Positions 45,145 through 56,600 of a stretch of DNA of 64,000 nt are shown piece by piece (positions within the stretch are counted from its first letter, which is position 1; every line of letters begins with the position of its first letter). The notes below the pieces were generated by a model, which saw only the letters and a program-made list of their open reading frames with translations, made no database searches and was not told the origin of the DNA. This DNA comes from Heliocidaris tuberculata (Eukaryota > Echinodermata > Echinoidea > Camarodonta > Echinometridae): contig CM046833.1 of assembly GCA_025618425.1 (NCBI GenBank), positions 33,303,747 to 33,367,746 on the forward strand, read 5' to 3'. A program made the translations under genes and the position numbers.

Positions 45145-45377
45145 CCCGGGCCGCGATATTTTTTTTCGGAGGATGGGAAAGTCACTAGACGAAAATCGAC
45201 GCTCCTGATTGGCTTAAAAACTCTTGATATAGATGTGATTCAGTCGTTTTGTTAAAATGCAGAGTTTAGTGAGTTGATTCAAGCACATGCACAGCTAGTA
45301 CAGCTACACGTATGCAATGCAATGTACAATGTATACCGTATACGCAACATGCATCCAGTGTATACATGCAGTCGGCT
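45145..45377 (-). repeat. Inverted copy of the PEX19 promoter arm
   Basis: Reverse complement of 47264-47496 over 233 bp; two substitutions noticed inside the arm, plus small differences at the outer CCCGGG edge. It carries the inverted CCAAT box (ATTGG) and the TCACTAGACGAAAATCGACG block, but not the start codon. It therefore looks like a promoter copy pointing left. Alternatively, the pair may be terminal repeats of a transposon of about 2.35 kb. Confidence 0.88.
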
Positions 45378-47263
45378 GTTAGGGTAGATCTATGGCAGTA
45401 TGGGTCCTATCATCAGTAAGTTAGGCCAAACTTAGACCAGTCCTGCTTTCACATTCAATATGCCATTTGGCTTTTGTAGTTTGTTGTAAAAAAATGTGTT
45501 CACATCATATCTAAGGCAGATCAGTAACTAATGGATGCTTACAATTGAAATAGAACCTAAAAGTTAGGCCCTAAGCCTTGGCCTAGATCTATTCTAAGTT
45601 ACCTAGACAGTAGACAGAAAGATCCGTCTGTTAAGGAGTTTTAAAAACTTTTATAGGTCTATAACATTTTTGGACGTTTACTTTGAGGCTCTCCTCCAAG
45701 ACCAAGACGAACGGAAGCCTCCCATGGCATAGCATAACGTTCACTGTAAGTTAGATCTACTCTCGGCCTGTCTTAACTACAGGGCCTAGGCTATGGGCAA
45801 AGTATGACTATGAGGTAGGTCTACCTAACCCGAAAGCTGACTAAATATTACATGTCAGAAATTTAAAAAAAAAGAATATTAAAAAAATACATGAAATATC
45901 ATGATAAATATACCGGTTTACTGAATAAGTGCACCGGCATGATTTTTAAAATTATCCCAGATATAGATCTAACGTTACTGGTATTTTTACCCCATTTTCA
46001 CGGGAATATCAAAGTGAATTTGTCAGGCGAACGAAATAATAGGGAGCGCTTATGACATAGGATGGCCCCAGCCAGAGCCCAGCCATTGATAATGACGTAC
46101 CGCCACAGCGTAGGGGGAGACTTCTGTTTATGTAGGAGAGGGATTCTGTTCAACCAGACGTAGTCTCGATCAGCATAGCATATCCCCGAACGAAATAGAC
46201 TGATTTTTCGATCTAGTCCTAGACAATTACCTTCACCTCTTGTGGTAATTTAGGCCACCAGCGTAAATCTGGTTCGATGAGTGGGGTATGCATTCATGAT
46301 TATGATTATGATGTTTGCATTCAAATGTGGAGTACGTTTTAACCCTGAGTGTGGAGGTAAATACCAACCAAGAGAGACAATTGCATATACTTACTATGAG
46401 GAAACATTCTTGAAATTAAGTCATATTGAACAGAAATATTAAAGAGTCTACATTAATAAAACTAAAGATTTTGTGTCATGCACAACACAGGAATATACAC
46501 ATCACAGGCATAGGCTCACGACACTACATCACATTTATGTCCCAAGTATTTGTAATTTCACATTGTATCTTCTTAAATAGTCAAATTGTAATATATTGTA
46601 ACATTTTCTATTTCCTTTATTGAAGACATACAAATATAAGCTATAAATTCTTAAACCGATAGTTTATATCCAAGTTTCAAATAAAAAAGTTCCCCCTCTT
46701 TTACCTTTCTCTCCATTGAAAAAAATACCCCTCTGTTTTCTAACATTTAGTCTTATCCCCTTTCAAATGGCAAGATTTCCATTTTCCACTTTTTTCTGAC
46801 TCATGTAGGCCTATGCCAAGAAAATAATATATTCAAATTCTTTTTAATTCACAACCCTTTTATTCTGACTGGGCTTTTCAGGAGCACATGATGACTGGGG
46901 GGGGGGGGGCATTGTGACCCTCACCAAGAATCTCGGAGATGGAATACCCGATTTACACACAATTTTGCATGGTGATAGAGTAACTTGTAAACAACAATCC
47001 TGTGAAGCTAATTAAAGCAACATTTTTTTTTTCTATAGTTTTTTTCTGTACATGTACAAATTCTTTTTTTTTTTAACCTGTTTTGGATATGACATTCACA
47101 TTGAGACTTAAAATAAATAATTTAGTTCAATATATTTCAACATGTGTGCGTCTCGCACTTGTACACAAACGTATAAAAAAAATACTAGTACTCCGTTTCT
47201 GGATGACCATGACCTTTGCTTGTCATAGATGTGACCTGAAAACGCTTCGTTCGATTCTTAGTG
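45378..47263. other. Spacer between the inverted promoter copies
   Basis: 1886 bp with no recognised gene or transposase. It contains a GGCGTAAATC(T/C)GGTTC-like repeat phrase near 46258-46278 and a G run at 46900. Confidence 0.5.
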
Positions 47264-47554
47264 AGCCGACTGCATGTATACACTGGATGCATGTTGCGTA
47301 TACGGTATACATTGTACATTGCATTGCATACGTGTAGCTGTACTAGCTGTGCATGTGCTTGAATCGACTCACTAAACTCTGCATTTTAACAAAACGACTG
47401 AATCACATCTATCTCAAGAGTTTTTAAGCCAATCAGGAGCGTCGATTTTCGTCTAGTGACTTTCCCATCCTCCGAAAAAAAATATCGCGCCCGGGCCGGG
47501 CATATTGCCAAAGATGTCAAAGCTAAAGCGAGATTTTTTCAAAGACTGATCAAA
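47264..47554 (+). promoter_or_regulatory. PEX19: PEX19 promoter and 5' UTR region
   Basis: A CCAAT box (47429-47433) lies about 125 bp before the start codon. There is no TATA box at a fixed distance. The start codon sits in CAAAATGGCG, which matches the YY1-type element often found across the start codons of housekeeping genes. The first 233 bp form the right arm of the inverted duplication. An in-frame upstream ATG at 47456 would add 33 residues if transcription starts before it. Confidence 0.55.
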
Positions 47555-47687
47555 ATGGCGACGAACAGTGACACCAAGAAGGCGAGTGAGACCGCTGCAG
47601 GCGAGGGAAAACCCTCGAAGGAATCGTTAAGTCAGATAGCTGACAAGGAAATTCAAGAGAACACAGATCTCGATCAGTTATTGGAAA
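47555..47687 (+). CDS. PEX19: PEX19 exon 1 (residues 1-44 plus one base)
   Basis: Encodes the N-terminus, rich in Lys, Glu and Asp, ending in the conserved LDQLLE of the PEX3-docking helix. The donor is GTAAGT. Phase 1. Confidence 0.9.
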
Positions 47688-50600
47688 GTAAGTGCAGATT
47701 TTGTTTTCATAGGAATGTGATTGACTCAATCAATCACTGAGTGTTTTCCAAGGGGCGTTGAAAATCTCAGTCCCACATGTTTATTTTTTAGTTGGGTAAA
47801 GAAGTGGAACGTTGAAAGGGGAGGGGGGGGGGGCGGGGGAGCATGCACACCAGGGGTGGTATTCTGAAAATTGTAACTTTTTTGTAACTTTTGTTGTATC
47901 TTCCGGAGATAATACCTCGCTAATATTGTAAGTTGGTATTCTGAAAATTGACTTAAGTAGACCGAAAAATTCTGTCTCTCGTTCATGACATTAGCCTCTT
48001 AAAGACTTAAGTCTTAATTTTGACAGGGTCGGCCATTCACTTAGAGACAGAAACACTCCTATCACTCTGCTGTGCAAACTTTCTGAGAGCCGACGAACAG
48101 TCGGCATGTAGTCGTAAAAGGGCTTGTAGACCCCTTTTTAAAATTATTTTTACAAATTGAATAGATTAGGCCTAGGCTCTAAACATTCACAAATCTGTTC
48201 ACTTACCAATTTGACTGTTTTATTCCTTGTAATGCTCCTTTTTCAGGTAATTCAGGGTCCAAGTTATTATCCGTTTGAAAATCTTGCAGCCGTATTCAAA
48301 CGGTTTCCTCTGCGCAGGAATGAAGATAACATCGCACCCGTTCTGTCTACGTACAAGGGAAAATTATTATGAAGGGAAAAAATCAATGTGTGCGAGTTCG
48401 TAATGAATTCATCACATTTTTCGGGCGTAGTCAGTAGATGCTGCAAAGTGCAGCTGGTAGCCGGTCCTTTGTCCGTTTGCATTGCCATTGCACACACACC
48501 AAGTAATAGTGGTCATACACCCACACCAAGTAATGGTGGTCATACTGACCACTAAGCGGGATGAACGTAAAAATACTAGTCATTTTCTGTCGCATGTACT
48601 AAAGGTATGGGGGGGGGGGGGAATAAGATAAATATTTCAAATTCAGCTCTTAAAAATCTTACTCCTACCTTAAATGGCCGTTAGGAAGAACTCATGATAT
48701 TTCCAGCAAAATCCAAAGTCAAAATCATGTCCAAAACGGAAGAAATTCATGCCAATTTTTTTCGCTATCGCATGTTGTTTTTATTCTGTCAGTGTCTCAG
48801 ATTAAACTCGGCCAATAAAATTTTGTCCACAAAGAAACTTGGTATCAAAAATTGAAAATCGGGACTTTTACGTGTGTGCGATAGGGACCAAATTTTTAAC
48901 GGCCGAATATTTTGGGAGGTGATGTCAGCGCTCGCGGCGATCAGGAAATGTACACAACGACTTGCGATACCCTGTTTCGCCCATTCACACTTCTGCAAGG
49001 TTATTGGAGATTCACGTTTCGCCAGAACTGACAGTAAATTACAGATTTCATTTTTGGAATTATCTTTTCCAACATCGGTGCGTTGAATTTATTGTATATC
49101 GTGGATATGTGGGTGTCGGTTTTTGTAAATTAAATGCAGATTTTTAGTGAATGTTGGTGACTTTTGTGCAGTGGTGTTTTGAAAGTGTTGAGGTGTATGA
49201 CTGCCTAGAGTCTACACACGGAGTATAGTAAAGTCGCTATGAGTGGTCACACTGACCACTAAGCGGGACGAATGCAAAAATAATAGTCATTTTCTATCAC
49301 ATGTACTTAAGGTATGGGGGGGAAAAATAAGATAAATATTTCAAATACTTCCTTTCAAATTCAGCTCTTTAAAATCTTTCCCCTACCTTAAGTGGCCGTT
49401 AGGAAGAATTTCTGATAGATCTATTTCCAGCAAAATGAGTGATTGCACATGCAATGTTGCAAAATCACTTTAAAATAGATCTGCATGGCATCATAATGAT
49501 AATTTCACATATCACCCACACAGGGTACATTATCAAAATCAAAGAAAAGCAGCAGTGGCCATGAAAAAAAGTATCCATAAATATCACATTTTTAGCGATA
49601 CAACTGGCGTTCTCACTACAAAAAAATTGAAATTTTAAAAATTGATTTAGATCTATGCCATTCTCTTGTTTTGAGAAATATGGTTTTGAGAAATGAGCTG
49701 AATTTCAAGAAATTTTAAATTTTAGTCATTAGATTTGGATTTTCATGTGTGGCAAGCTCAAAAGTGTCCGGTCGATATTCAGTGTGTGTGACACACCAGG
49801 GCGCCGCAGCGATAGCTCCGTGCAAATGGAGATGTCACTGTCAGATATCGCTGCACTGCTTTGCGGCTCTGGCATGGGACTCTGGCTCTGGCCGATGGGA
49901 TCTTGCTCAGCTCGCGCACTCATGATGCACACACGAACTCTCCATTGAGTAACTTTGTACATTGGGCCTGCAAACTGGTACAAGTATGCCACAAACTGGC
50001 TCCAAAACAGAGAAAAAGGAAAAATTGATATTATTTGGGGGGATTATATTTTTGCTCAAACAGTAACAATATGAATTTCCATTATTTGGGTAAAAAAAGT
50101 GAAAATAATTCTGGAATAAAGAGTTCTAAAATTGGATTTTGTCTTATAAAGTGTCTGCAGACCACAGCATCTACTGTAGAGTACATGTATATGTGACCCT
50201 CCACCACAAAACAACAATAAGTCGGGAATTTGGGGGTTTTGAATTTCAGCATAGTTTGAAAGCTTAGATTCTAAGCTTTAGAATGATATATAACTTGTCT
50301 TGTATGGACTATAAAGCAAACCCTTGTAAATTACAGTGAGAAGGTCAAGGTGTCAGACAGACTGATGACCAAAAGAATACAGAAAATGGGCTCTAAAGAA
50401 AAGTGACCATTATAGAGTGCCTAATCTGTGTTCTATTGTTTGTCGCACAAAAGGTTGAGTCAAAACTCCCTAGCATACACTGAAGTACTAACTGGATTGG
50501 GTTGAAACTTTCCACACTTTTAGAATACATAAATTTATTTGTTTTTTAGATTTTGAATATCAGACAGTGCATAGTTTTGAGCTATACCAGAAAAGCAATG

Positions 50601-53600
50601 TGAAGTACAATCCCAGCAAGCTGACACACAAAGTTTTAATGTCCAGGAAAAAATGGTCATTTTGAATGAGAGTAAAAACATATTTCAACATGATATTTTG
50701 CACTGAAATTTGGTCAGATGGTAGATAAATAAATCAACTTTCAGAAAATACAGTGAACTTAAAATACAAATTTCTACCCTAAACCATATTTTTCACCTGT
50801 TTACTCTAAAACTCCCATTGCGATTTATTGGTAGTTTTGTGGTGGAGGGTCCCTTTTTCTCCGGTGTGCAGCCGTTTCGTGGGAACTGTCAATGTTATTT
50901 TTTATGCAAATACTCATGGAATACTTCAGTACCGTCGATGGAGAGTCCATACACTTTCGTGGTCAGTAGTGTCTATTTTTCAAATTTTGCAAGTTCCTTG
51001 GTGGGTGGCCGTGCATTACCCGGCGGGCAAGAATTACGTCATTGGTAAACGCCCCCCCCCCCCCCCTGCAACTTGCTCTGCAAATCAAAATTTCTGCGAC
51101 AGGGGGAAGACCACAGCCATCATACTCCCACATCAACATAAAATTTCACCTTGGATCGGACAAATGGAGCTACAATATTTATCCAGTTATAACAGGTCGT
51201 TGATTGCAAATAGCAGTCACAAATTTGCAATTGATAGATCAATTTTAACTTTAGCAAATCAATTTATACTTTCTGTTGCAAGAGGCAACCAGCAATCAAT
51301 TACAAATTTGCAAAACTTATGAGTGATTTTAGGACCTAAAATTGACATGCAATTGATCGCAAGTTTCTTGCAACTCCCCCTAACGAAAATGTTCCTTTTG
51401 GAATCACACCCACTAAATTCAATAAAGCCTTAAACTCACTTATCATTTGGCTTAAATGAATAATTTATAAAATTAAATTGGCTGGAATTCTCCTCATACC
51501 ACATAAAGTTCTTAACGAGGTAAAGAGTTATTTCATTCATGAGATAGCTATTTTCTGTGAAAATATGAAGCAAGATTTACTTGAAAGATGTTTTAATCGA
51601 CAGTGTATTATTTTACAGTTTTGCATCTTAAGCTCTGGTCCTCTTTCAATCTTTTAATTATGTTTGTGTACTGTCAGTTCCAGTTACACTATCACAATAT
51701 TGTGATTAGTTATGTTTTTTTTGTTTTTTTTTTTTGGGGGGGGTGGGGGTTTACACTCATTAGCTGTTTTTGCACATTATGGAAATGTATACTGTGCTAT
51801 TATTCAATAAAATGCCCTACTGGGAAAAACGAATTGAAAAAAAAAAAAAAACTTCCTCTTTCAGCTCATCCAACCACTTCAATGATCAGATCATTAAAAA
51901 TGCGAAAAAATACAATTTATAGCGACATCGATGTGGGTTTACTTACCGTTCACATGTAGCTTTCACTGTGCAATTAGCATTACAGAGACGGCGAGATCAG
52001 CACAGAATGTGTGCTGTAGGTGAATGGAGTACAAGGCAGTGCAACACTGAGCGGTTCTGACCCAGTATGATAAATTTAATTGTGCTAATATCCCGCACCG
52101 GCAGTATATGCGTGCGGGATATTAGCACAATTAAATTTAGAAACTCTGCAAAGTTTGTCATCCGTGCAAGCTGCTAAGTCTGGGCTTTAACTCATCAGTT
52201 GTCGTGGGTTCAATCCCCGGCATGGCACTTATGTCCTTGGGCAAGGCATTTTATCTACATTGCTCCTCTCCACCCAGGTGTTAAATGGGTACCCGGTAGG
52301 ATGCGCACGTCACTGTGGCTAGAGTAGCACGTGTGCGCCTGTAAAATGGTTGCCAAGCTGGAATGCACATAAGTAGAGTGGAGAATGTGCACTCTGTGTG
52401 CAGAATCGCAATTGAATTCCATGACCGTGGTAATAATACAGTGTAAAGCGCTTTGACCAGTTACTTAATTGGCACTCTATAAAAGCAGTTTTTATTATAT
52501 TAAACAATACTGCACGGTCATCTGGGTACTTTTTCACAAACAAATGAGATACACGATTTTACTTGTCAGCTGAAACATACAAGTGATAATGGCATCTACG
52601 CCATGGAACCAGAGTTCAAAATATTTTTTGGGATTTGTCTCCTTTTAATATTTTACTGAACCTTGTTATTCAGGTGCTCTGGGTGATTTTGACAAACCTC
52701 TACAACCAGCAGCATCAGAAGAACCAGACACTGCTACATCAAGTCCTGGGCTTAACATCTTGACTAACACAAAAAAAGAAGAGGGAGAAAAGAAGGCAGA
52801 AAAACAGACAAAAGAGGTGAATATTGGGATGTCCTTTGTGTGCAAACATAGGTATAGAACATCAGAAATATTAGGTAATAGTATACAGCATGTTATAGAA
52901 CTACGTTTTCTTGAAATTACAAGAGAGGCATAGACAAAGAGACTGACAGGAGAGAGAAAGGGAGAGATGCGGAGACGGACAGACAGACGGGAAGGTATAT
53001 GGATTTTGGATGCTTGTATTCCTGAATTGAGAAACCTGTCACAATATTGAGGGTTGGAAAAAAGGTACAAACATTTAGTTTTACCATTGAAATTACTAAT
53101 AGAAAGTACTGTAAAACTTGTGGGTGCATGTAACTTTCGCAAATTTCATGATAAACAAAACCCCCGGTGATTAGCTGTTGGTAACGCCCTTACTTGTAGT
53201 CTTACTATGTAAGTCTCTTTGAATAATAATGTGACACTATTAATATCGTAGTATTACTCTCCTTAGGGGCCACAACTTCCACCAAGTCAGGATGCACTCT
53301 TTGAGGCCCTCTTAAATGACAGCCCAGCAGCCCAATAGCCCAGCACTCTGTTTTAGTTTCATATTTTTCTCAATGGCTGGACATATTTATCTCTTTTGAT
53401 CCAGTGGTCATTTTTATTATTTTCAGGGGCGAGAACTCCCACCAAGTCAGGATGCCCTCTTTGAGGCCCTCTTCAAGGCCCTCTTCATTGACGGGCCAGC
53501 AGCCCAGTCAGTCTGTTGCAGACTCTGAGAACGTCTTTTCTGATATCTTTTAAATTCATATTTTTGTCAATGCCTGGACATATTCATATATATCTTTTGA

Positions 53601-56600
53601 TCCAGTGGTCATTTTTTTTATTTTTCCAGGGTCCACAACTCCCAACAAATCAGGATGCTTTCTTTGAGACCCTCTTCAATGACAGCCCAGCAGCCCAGCA
53701 GTCTGTTGCAGACTTTGAGAATGTCCTTTCTGATATCATTTCATTTCATATTTTTCTCAATGCCTGGACATATTTATATCTTTTGATTCAGTGGTCATTT
53801 TTATTATTTTCAGGGGCCAGAACTCCCACCAAGTCAGGATGCACTCTTTGAGGCCCTCTTCAATGACAGCCCAGCAGCTCAGCAGTCCGTTGCTGACTTT
53901 GAGAATGTCCTCTCTGGTCTCATGTCGGAGCTGGGCCAGGGCTTTGGAGGAGATGGCCAGATGGCCTCAGAGATGCAGAAGATGTTCCAGACTATGTCTG
54001 CAGGAGCAGGTCCGATGCCGAGTCCAGCAGCAACTCCTGCATCTGCATGTATGTACTGTTAGACTGGTGATTCGACATGTGCTCTGCAGACATTTGTTCT
54101 GATCTTATTTCTCTTAACCCTTTCGAGACAATTAACCACATTTTGTGGTTTGGCTCAACAACTGTTGATTCAGAGCTCTAAAAATGATACCAAATGCATG
54201 AGAAGAAAGAGCAAAAATTTCTGCGCACTCCATGTTCAATTTTGTTACATTACCATATTGCGTTTTAATGCCAGGAATTGTAAAAAATGAGAATAAGCTT
54301 TAAAATCCCTAAATTGGCGACATATTGAGAGGTTCTAAATCATTGTCTTTGATCAAAATGGGCAATTTTTAAACTTTTTGACAAAATCACTGACCATGTA
54401 CATGTACATTGTTTTCAAAGACATTACACCTTATTAGAACCACGTAACACTATAAGAAAAATATTGTTGCCAATTTTAAGAACAGAATGTGATCAATTTA
54501 GCCCTTAAATAATCCCTGTCCTGAAAGGGTTAAGATATGAGGTTAAGGTGAGGGTCGCCATTGGGTTTTAGGTTTAACCCTAAAAAGACTGGGGGGGTGG
54601 GGGCCTTTTAGGCCCCCTCCTCGACATAAACTGCGATCATTTTGTAACGGTAAAAGATTTTGCGCTGCAATTTCATGACATTTTTCCCTAGAGTTTTGCG
54701 CAACTTTTGATACCAAATTTGCATGCCCCGCGTGCACGGTTACGGAGTTACGTCACCGTTTCACATGGCGTGTCAAGAAGGATTCAGTATTTTGCATTCG
54801 TTTGTGTGTAGAGTCAATGGAGACTGGAAAGAACATTACAGATACTGTTTTCAAACTATGTTTTCATTGTGTTCTCTTTGATTAATGTCATTTGTGCATA
54901 CAAATAACTCTTCAGGATCATAAAACAATGAAATACATTAGATCATAAAACAAAGAAATACATAAGAAATAAAAAACAAAGAAATACATAAGAAAATAAA
55001 GCAAATGATAGAAAAGCTTCTTGTAGCTATATTTTCATTGCATTCTTTTTGATTAATGTCAGGCAATGAACACCTTAGTCTTAGTGATAAGCTTGTAAAG
55101 GGAATTCTAGACTAGAATTGTCACCTATATCGAAAAAAACACAATTTTTCGAAAAAATTTGCATATTGGCATAATTAATTAGGAATTTCTGTAAAAATAA
55201 AAATATTCATATTAATTTGACTATGGATTCATGTAGAGGACATAATGAACTATCTTCAGACCAATTTTCGTCGTAATCGGACAATCTACAGCCGAGATCT
55301 GAGGGGGGGGGGCCTTTAGGCCCCCCCCCCCCCAGTTTTTCCAGCCTCCAAAATACCCCAGTCTATTTAGGGTTAAAGTTCAAAGGGCAAGTCCACCTTG
55401 GTATTTAGTTGATTTGAATAAAAGTAAAAAATGAGACAAACAGATGAGCAAAGTATGTTTAGAAATAAGAAAGTTATGAACTTTTGAAGTTGTAATCAAT
55501 CAAACACAAATTGGCATCTCTGTGACATAATTGCTCTGTGCAAAAAATTTCTTAGATTTTCATTAATTAGTCAGTTATTGATAAAGGAATAGATTTGTTT
55601 CATACAGGGTGTGTGTAATATATTTCTGTAGAGAAAATAATTTTTTTTTTTTTTAGGGGCATTTATGGGAGAGGACCTCGCAAGATACGTCACGGAGTTG
55701 CCAATTGGTGTTTGATTGATTACGACTTCAAAAATTCATAGTGTTCTTATTTCTTATCGGATTTTCCTCAAACTTTCACTAATCTGCTTGTCTCATTTTT
55801 CTGCTTCTTTTAAACCAACATGATATCAGGGTGGACTTCCCTTTAAGGCAGGGCTGGACACTAACTGGCCCCCAGCCCCAGGACACATCGGCACCCAAAA
55901 TCAAAGTCTGGATCCCCAAAATTTCAATGCATACAGACCCTGAGGTGTTGTGGATCAGTGGATAAGTCCCTGGACTGTGAACCACGAGGTTCAAGGTTCG
56001 AATCCCACTGCAGCACTAGTGTCCTTTGGCAAGACGTTAATCTACATTTCCCACTCTCCACCCAGGTGTTTAATGGGTACCCGGTAGGATGCGAAAGTTG
56101 ATTTTGTTTGCTTAGCAATGTGAGCGCCATGGCCCATTGCTGGAATACTCCCCAGGGAGTGGAGAATGTGCATACATTGTGTGTGGGAAAGCCAGAATCC
56201 GATGACCTGGGTAATAATATATCTGTAAAGCGCTTAGAGACATCACTGATGTATTAGGCGCTATATAAAAGCGAATATTTTTATTATTATTATCTGGAAC
56301 CCCACTGACAAAAGCTAGCATGGAGCCCTGGTCTAAGGTTAGGGTTACATAAATTGTTATACTGATCACAAGTCCTTCAATTAATCACAAAGTTACAATC
56401 TATCTGTTTTGTGCAGTTGCAGATGTCTAGATACTGACTTAATTTGGGGAGCATGCATTTTTGATTGTTTTTAACAGAAACGTGGCACCATAGAAATGCT
56501 GTGAATCAATATCATCATCATTGATTCCATGGTTGAAGTTGCGACTTATCTACATTAATTGGCTACGAAGCGTTTGTCGCAAGAGCATGTGTCATAGAAC

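Larger units (their letters stand above)
47688..52673 (+). other. PEX19: PEX19 intron 1
   Basis: About 5 kb. It contains a short poly-G repeat near 47820, a direct duplication (48534-48712 and 49243-49436), an inverted-repeat MITE (50194-50852), a perfect hairpin (52071-52139) and a SINE (52160-52501). No additional exon was recognised. Confidence 0.8.
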
